Part shown: positions 59,937-64,000 of the stretch, piece by piece
Position numbering within the stretch: position 1 is the stretch's first letter
Layout: the number at the start of each line of letters is the position of its first letter
NCBI RefSeq assembly: GCF_003345295.1
Contig: NZ_CP031055.1
Span: forward strand, 2,294,001-2,358,000
Direction: 5' to 3'
Length of the DNA: 64,000 nt
Source of the DNA: Vibrio splendidus
Lineage (GTDB): Bacteria > Pseudomonadota > Gammaproteobacteria > Enterobacterales > Vibrionaceae
Translations under genes and position numbers: made by a program
The notes under the pieces: generated by a model
What the model saw: the letters and a program-made list of their open reading frames with translations, nothing else
Told to the model about the DNA's origin: nothing
Databases searched by the model: none

Positions 59937-61184
59937 TTACTTTGGTGCCTTAAGCTGCATCTCTGGTTGAGCTTTTTTCTTCGCCTTTACCCGACGAACC
60001 ACAAACCAAATCAATAAACCTAATAGAATCGCGACCACATTACCCACCGCAATAATGATCATACTGCGCAGCCTGTCACCTTCACGCTTCTGAAGTATCA
60101 TCAACTCTGCTGCGATACGCTTTTGCTCAGCAAGCGCTTCTTCTTGCAGGCGTCGTGACTCCGCTAAGTCGATATCTTCAACAACGCTGTACGAGTGCTC
60201 GGTAATGGGAAAGATCAGTGGACGTTGGCTTGAGGCATCAGTGGCGTAAACCATCCCCGACCAGTTATAAATCCCCAAATCGCCATTATAAGGCAGCTCT
60301 AAAGCGACTTTCATTGCATCGACCTCAGCTTGGCCCTGCCTATACATTTCGTATTCATCCGGAGCTTTGTGTTCAACATGAACCGCTAACGAACTAGGCG
60401 CAATCATACCCGGCTCCCCTGAAACGACAATCGTATGAAGCTGCCCCTCTTTTCGAGACTGAATGAAGGTTGTAGTGATCGGTGTTGGGTACACCAAAAC
60501 TTCTTGCTCTTGCGCTCGCAGGAACACACCATTGCCAGAAGTAATACGCGCGCGGTATTTACCTGGCTCAATATCAATCGGCAACGACACAGTGAAAACG
60601 CCATCTCCGGCTTTTTCATCAAGACCACTGCCATCGTCGGCAAACTCGCCCATCACAACCGGAATTGGGCGCGCCTCTCTCACTAAAGACTCTTCATTTT
60701 CAACGAACTTAGTAAAAGTGACCTTAAGTTTCACGCGATCTAAAAAATCACGCAGCACAAGAGGCTTGCCGTCAGAGGTCAAACGAGCCGTAAATTTAAT
60801 GTGTTCGGTTTGATACAGTTTGTCTGGGAAGTCATTGGCATCTAAAACAAGGTGAGACAATAGCTTGATGTTGTTCTTAGGTGAGACTTTACCAACCGCT
60901 TGCCAAGGTCCTGGCATCGGTTTGTCGATAGATATGATGTCCATGGATGATTCTTCGTACCAACGGACATTATCAGCATTGCGCCAAGAGTAATATTTCT
61001 TGCCATCCGGACGAACCAAAACGACAGGTTTAGAGTTATCGGCTCGATAAATCACAAAGGTGACTTGTTCAATACTGGGATCAACTCGAAAACGGTTGTC
61101 CAATAAACTCATTACGGATTCTGTTGCCGCATGTAAGCTAAAGCTTAACAGCAATAAGTAACCGGTAGCCAATACCCTTAACAT
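59937..61184 (-). CDS. TIGR03503-family periplasmic protein with C-terminal membrane anchor
   Basis: 415 residues. Signal peptide MLRVLATGYLLLLSFSLHAA is followed by beta-rich, von-Willebrand-like or carboxypeptidase-regulatory-like domains (about 25-335). A helical stretch (SRRLQEEALAEQKRIAAELM, near 345-370) leads to one C-terminal membrane helix (about 377-399). RVRITSGNGVFLRA-like segments suggest a receptor or coupling role; no function is known. It lies nine bases from dnaQ on the same strand, in the usual Vibrio order. Confidence 0.78.
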   Translation of the reverse strand: MLRVLATGYLLLLSFSLHAATESVMSLLDNRFRVDPSIEQVTFVIYRADNSKPVVLVRPDGKKYYSWRNADNVRWYEESSMDIISIDKPMPGPWQAVGKVSPKNNIKLLSHLVLDANDFPDKLYQTEHIKFTARLTSDGKPLVLRDFLDRVKLKVTFTKFVENEESLVREARPIPVVMGEFADDGSGLDEKAGDGVFTVSLPIDIEPGKYRARITSGNGVFLRAQEQEVLVYPTPITTTFIQSRKEGQLHTIVVSGEPGMIAPSSLAVHVEHKAPDEYEMYRQGQAEVDAMKVALELPYNGDLGIYNWSGMVYATDASSQRPLIFPITEHSYSVVEDIDLAESRRLQEEALAEQKRIAAELMILQKREGDRLRSMIIIAVGNVVAILLGLLIWFVVRRVKAKKKAQPEMQLKAPK

Positions 61185-61193
61185 AATTTCTCC

Positions 61194-61961
61194 CTACTGA
61201 CGCCAGAGGCAGCTTCCGCTTTTCTCGACGAGATCTAAACGACTTTGATGCGCTTCTACTTCATCGGCCGTAGCTCGTAAAACCTTTAGGGATTTTCGAC
61301 CACTTTCTGCTCTTCGTATACTTTCACCTTCACCTTCCTTTTGGCCGGCGTTAAATTGCAGCGAAGTTTGCCCACCCGTCATCAATAAATAGACGTCGGC
61401 TAGGATCTCCGCATCGAGCAATGCGCCGTGGAGGGTACGGTGCGAGTTATCAATACCGTAACGATCACATAAGATATCTAGGTTGTTTCTTTTGCCTGGA
61501 AATATCTTCTTCGCCATGGCCAAGGTATCGGTAACTTTACAGTAGTCATCCGTTTTACCTATCGCTGGGTTGAGCTTCTCAAACTCATAGTCCATAAAGC
61601 CCGTATCGAAGGGCGCGTTATGAGCTACCAGCTCAGCACCTTTGATAAAGTCGAGAAACTCTTTATGTATGTCTTGGTATTCTGGCTTATCAATCAAGAA
61701 TTCATCGGTAATACCGTGAACGCCAATCGCCTCTTCTTGAATCGCACGATCGGGCTTTATATAGACGTGGAAGTGACGCCCGGTCAGCCTACGGTTGATG
61801 ATCTCTACCGCACCAATTTCAACGATGCGATGCCCCATATAGTGAGGGCCACCTTCTGTATTCATACCGGTGGTTTCGGTATCGAGTACAATGATGCGCT
61901 TATTTTCGTCCGAACTGTTTTTTTCGTTCGTGTTTTGTTCTGGAGTGCTACTGGTATTCAT
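61194..61961 (-). CDS. dnaQ: DNA polymerase III epsilon subunit (proofreading exonuclease)
   Basis: 3'-5' exonuclease of the replicase. Exo motifs: I in LDTETTGMN, II in NAPFDTGFMDYEF, III in HGALLDAEILADVY. The clamp-binding segment QTSLQF is present after the nuclease domain, and the C-terminal alpha-binding tail follows. 255 residues (E. coli 243), with a polar N-terminal extension of about 20 residues (Ser/Asn/Thr-rich) that E. coli lacks. It is divergent from rnhA. Confidence 0.96.
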   Translation of the reverse strand: MNTSSTPEQNTNEKNSSDENKRIIVLDTETTGMNTEGGPHYMGHRIVEIGAVEIINRRLTGRHFHVYIKPDRAIQEEAIGVHGITDEFLIDKPEYQDIHKEFLDFIKGAELVAHNAPFDTGFMDYEFEKLNPAIGKTDDYCKVTDTLAMAKKIFPGKRNNLDILCDRYGIDNSHRTLHGALLDAEILADVYLLMTGGQTSLQFNAGQKEGEGESIRRAESGRKSLKVLRATADEVEAHQSRLDLVEKSGSCLWRQ

Positions 61962-62017
61962 AAGGATAACTGTGTCAGACTATGCCGATAATGTGCTTGA
62001 GGTAATAGTATCAAATC

Positions 62018-62482
62018 ATGACGAAACAAGTTGAAATTTTCACTGACGGTTCTTGTTTAGGCAACCCAGGTCCTGGTGGCTATGGCATCGTACTTCGCTA
62101 TAAAAAAGTAGAAAAGACACTAGCCGAAGGCTTTACACTAACGACCAACAACCGTATGGAAATGCTCGCAGCTGTCATCGCTCTCCAAGCACTCAAGGAA
62201 CCTTGCTCTGTGATTCTGACCACGGATAGCCAATACGTTCGCCAAGGCATCACACAGTGGATCCACAACTGGAAAAAGCGTGACTGGAAAACCGCCGACA
62301 AGAAACCGGTTAAAAACGCAGACCTGTGGCAAAGGCTCGATAAAGAAACGGCTCGTCATAGTGTTGATTGGCGCTGGGTTAAAGGACACGCCGGGCACCG
62401 AGAAAATGAAATGTGTGATGATTTAGCAAGAAACGCAGCGGAAAATCCGACTCAAGAAGATACGGGCTATCAGCCAAGCTAA
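62018..62482 (+). CDS. rnhA: Ribonuclease HI
   Basis: Cuts RNA in RNA-DNA hybrids. 154 residues. Asp10, Glu48, Asp70 and Asp134, plus His124, are all at E. coli positions (IFTDGSCLGNPGPGG; MEML; TTDS; CDDLAR). It is divergent from dnaQ by 56 bases, so the two promoters interleave, a pairing known from enterics. Confidence 0.98.
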   Translation: MTKQVEIFTDGSCLGNPGPGGYGIVLRYKKVEKTLAEGFTLTTNNRMEMLAAVIALQALKEPCSVILTTDSQYVRQGITQWIHNWKKRDWKTADKKPVKNADLWQRLDKETARHSVDWRWVKGHAGHRENEMCDDLARNAAENPTQEDTGYQPS

Positions 62483-62516
62483 CCGCTTTTTAAATTAGAC
62501 GCACATTTCAGAAAGC

Positions 62517-62575
62517 GATCTGCTAATTTCTAAACCGAATTAGCAGATCAAAAGCCGACAACTAATCGGCTTTTT
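62517..62575. terminator. Double hairpin between rnhA and yafS
   Basis: A perfect 12-bp stem GATCTGCTAATT/AATTAGCAGATC (62517-62549) is followed by AAAAGCCGA/TCGGCTTTT (62550-62574). The second is a terminator on both strands and overlaps the yafS stop codon region. Strong end signal for both convergent genes. Confidence 0.85.
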
Positions 62576-63347
62576 CTGTTTTCAACGGATATGAAGCTTT
62601 AGTTGAATCCATGGTACGACGCGTATTGGTTCTAAAGCTTGCTCCAACCGGAGAGAAACGTCGCTTAAGGTGCCAATGTGGCTTGATAGGCTTAAGTGGG
62701 TAAGTTCGTTTACGAGCAACAATAAAGTATTGGCTACCAGCAAAGGAAGCACAGCCGCCCAAGCTGTTCTCTAACCACGTCCACATCGCCTGATACTTAC
62801 TCATCGGAAACAGTGCATAGGTATCGCAGTGAATCACTTCATAGTTCAATACACCTAACCAGTCTTTAATTCGGTTTGGCGTGTACATACGTCCACTCCA
62901 AGGCAAGCTGTTCTTTCGCCAAGGCAGTAAACTTGCTAGTCCGGTAATACTAAACGGATTGAAGCCAGTAATAATGATATAACCATCGTCCATCATCACT
63001 CGGTCGACTTCTCTCAATAATCGATGTGGGTCATTGCTATAATCTAACTGATGACTCAGCACCACAACATCAAAGCTTTTCTCCAAAAAGGGTAAATTAT
63101 AGCCATCCGCTATCACATTATGTAATGGGTTCTGGATATCTAGGTTTACTTGATGTTGAATGTTGCATGTGCAGCTAGAAATCTCACTACTGAGACCGCC
63201 AAGCTTGAGCATATGGTAACCAAATAGCTTTGGGCACCACTCATCGAGTCGAGTTTGAATAGATTCTCTCAACCAGTCCCCATTGTGCAATTGTGCCCAA
63301 GTGTAAGGACGCTCAAACTTCTTTCTGCTACGTGCTGGCTTCATCAA
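62562..63347 (-). CDS. yafS: YafS-type class I methyltransferase
   Basis: SAM-dependent methyltransferase of 261 residues. The motif order is family-like: VIADGYNLPFLEKSFDVVVLSHQLDYSNDPHRLLREV and MMDDGYIIITGFNPFS. The central GG-type SAM loop is weak. E. coli YafS (240 residues) sits between gloB and rnhA as here, with unknown substrate. gloB is divergent. Confidence 0.85.
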   Translation of the reverse strand: MMKPARSRKKFERPYTWAQLHNGDWLRESIQTRLDEWCPKLFGYHMLKLGGLSSEISSCTCNIQHQVNLDIQNPLHNVIADGYNLPFLEKSFDVVVLSHQLDYSNDPHRLLREVDRVMMDDGYIIITGFNPFSITGLASLLPWRKNSLPWSGRMYTPNRIKDWLGVLNYEVIHCDTYALFPMSKYQAMWTWLENSLGGCASFAGSQYFIVARKRTYPLKPIKPHWHLKRRFSPVGASFRTNTRRTMDSTKASYPLKTEKAD

Positions 63348-63397
63348 TAACCTGTCTCACTTATTCTGTCTCACTAAAAGTGACTGGAGAATCAATA

Positions 63398-64000
63398 ATG
63401 TTACATATCAAAAGCATACCTGCATTTAACGACAATTACATCTGGCTGATTCAAAATAGCGATCGCCGTTGTGCTGTCGTCGACCCTGGTGATGCGGCTC
63501 CAGTATTAGAGTACTTAGCACATCATGAGCTAACTTTAGATGCAATCTTGATTACACACCACCACCATGATCACATTGGTGGCGTTCCAGAACTAGTCAG
63601 ACAGTTTCCAAGCATCGATGTTGTGGGTCCAAGGAATGAACCAATCCCGACCTTAACTCACCCCGTTGATGATGGTGATCAATTAGAATTGTTTGGTGAA
63701 GTCTTTTTAGTACTCGGGCTCAGTGGCCACACAGCTGGTCACATTGGTTATGTAGGCGATGCCAAACTATTTTGTGGCGATGTGCTGTTTTCAGCAGGTT
63801 GCGGTCGAATCATGGAAGGCACGCCACAGCAAATGTTTGATGCACTGAACAAGATCACAGCACTTCCTCAAGAAACCGAGGTTTACTGTGCTCATGAATA
63901 CACCGCCGCGAACATCGCTTTCGCATTAGCGGTTGAGCCTGACAACCAACATTTGCAGCAATATCGCGACCAAGTAAACCGACTGCGAGCTCAAAATAAG
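63398..64000 (+). CDS. gloB: Hydroxyacylglutathione hydrolase (glyoxalase II), 3' end outside the window
   Basis: Hydrolyses S-lactoylglutathione to lactate and glutathione. The open frame begins MLHIKSIPAFNDNYIWLI and stays open for 201 codons to the window edge, so about 50 residues are missing. The dinuclear zinc motif THHHHDH has His54, His56, Asp58, His59. Further ligands are in SGHTAGHIGY and GDVLFSAGCGR, and the glutathione loop CAHEYTAAN is present. GGAGAATCAATA precedes the ATG. Confidence 0.96.
   Translation, partial: MLHIKSIPAFNDNYIWLIQNSDRRCAVVDPGDAAPVLEYLAHHELTLDAILITHHHHDHIGGVPELVRQFPSIDVVGPRNEPIPTLTHPVDDGDQLELFGEVFLVLGLSGHTAGHIGYVGDAKLFCGDVLFSAGCGRIMEGTPQQMFDALNKITALPQETEVYCAHEYTAANIAFALAVEPDNQHLQQYRDQVNRLRAQNK

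Noticed and set aside
1..64000. CRISPR arrays, prophage, insertion sequences, tRNA genes
   Set aside because: No regularly spaced long repeats, integrase or transposase genes, or cloverleaf sequences were seen; synteny with other vibrios looks uninterrupted.

Overview
This is 64 kb of ordinary, densely coded chromosome from a Vibrio (Gammaproteobacteria, Vibrionaceae). The genus call rests on the divergent htpG / toxRS pair, the ptsH-ptsI-crr operon followed by a polar-type flagellin pair, a chitoporin-like porin next to ligA-zipA-cysZ-cysK, and many proteins that align residue for residue with enterobacterial orthologues while carrying Vibrio-type accessory genes. The sequence does not fix the species; a Splendidus-clade vibrio is only a guess. 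I see no rRNA, tRNA, insertion sequence, prophage, integron or CRISPR array.

Layout. 1-4.7 kb: end of nagC, a KefB-type antiporter, asnB, rfaH. 5.2-10.9 kb: peptide transporter, hemH, adk with a long and probably structured leader, htpG with a sigma-32-like promoter. 11.1-13.6 kb: toxRS, a SelT/SelW/SelH-family redox protein, yfcE. 13.7-15.9 kb: a tightly overlapping four-gene operon of two paralogous DUF1538 membrane proteins, a PII-like protein and a CBS-pair protein. This is the best candidate in the window for an uncharacterised system. 16.2-20.9 kb: yfcH and the ybbO-cnoX-qmcA-ybbJ proteostasis/membrane cluster. 21.2-24.4 kb: a small secreted protein, an orphan cueR, a lipoprotein and a chitoporin-like porin. 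24.5-32.9 kb: ligA, zipA, cysZ, cysK, ptsH, ptsI, crr. 33.4-36 kb: two flagellins, each with its own sigma-28-like promoter. 36.1-41.5 kb: yfeX, yfeZ, small DUF genes, yffB-dapE and an M15 peptidase. 41.7-46.5 kb: dapA-bamC, gcvR-bcp, perM with a TusA-like gene. 46.7-51 kb: bepA, yfgD, a WrbA-like flavoprotein, DUF2069 and DUF2066 proteins. 51.3-55.4 kb: uraA, upp, purM, purN with PurR-type operators. 55.5-64 kb: yafJ, gmhA, fadE with a FadR-like operator, a TIGR03503 protein, dnaQ/rnhA, yafS and the start of gloB, which runs off the window.

Shared themes. Phosphotransfer sugar uptake (HPr, EI, EIIA-Glc) and amino-sugar control (NagC, a chitoporin, a ROK-type palindrome before ptsH) fit a chitin-using marine bacterium. 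Envelope quality control is represented by bamC, bepA, cnoX, qmcA and htpG. Convergent genes are mostly separated by strong bidirectional intrinsic terminators, and several annotated starts had to be moved downstream to agree with ribosome-binding sites and family N-termini.
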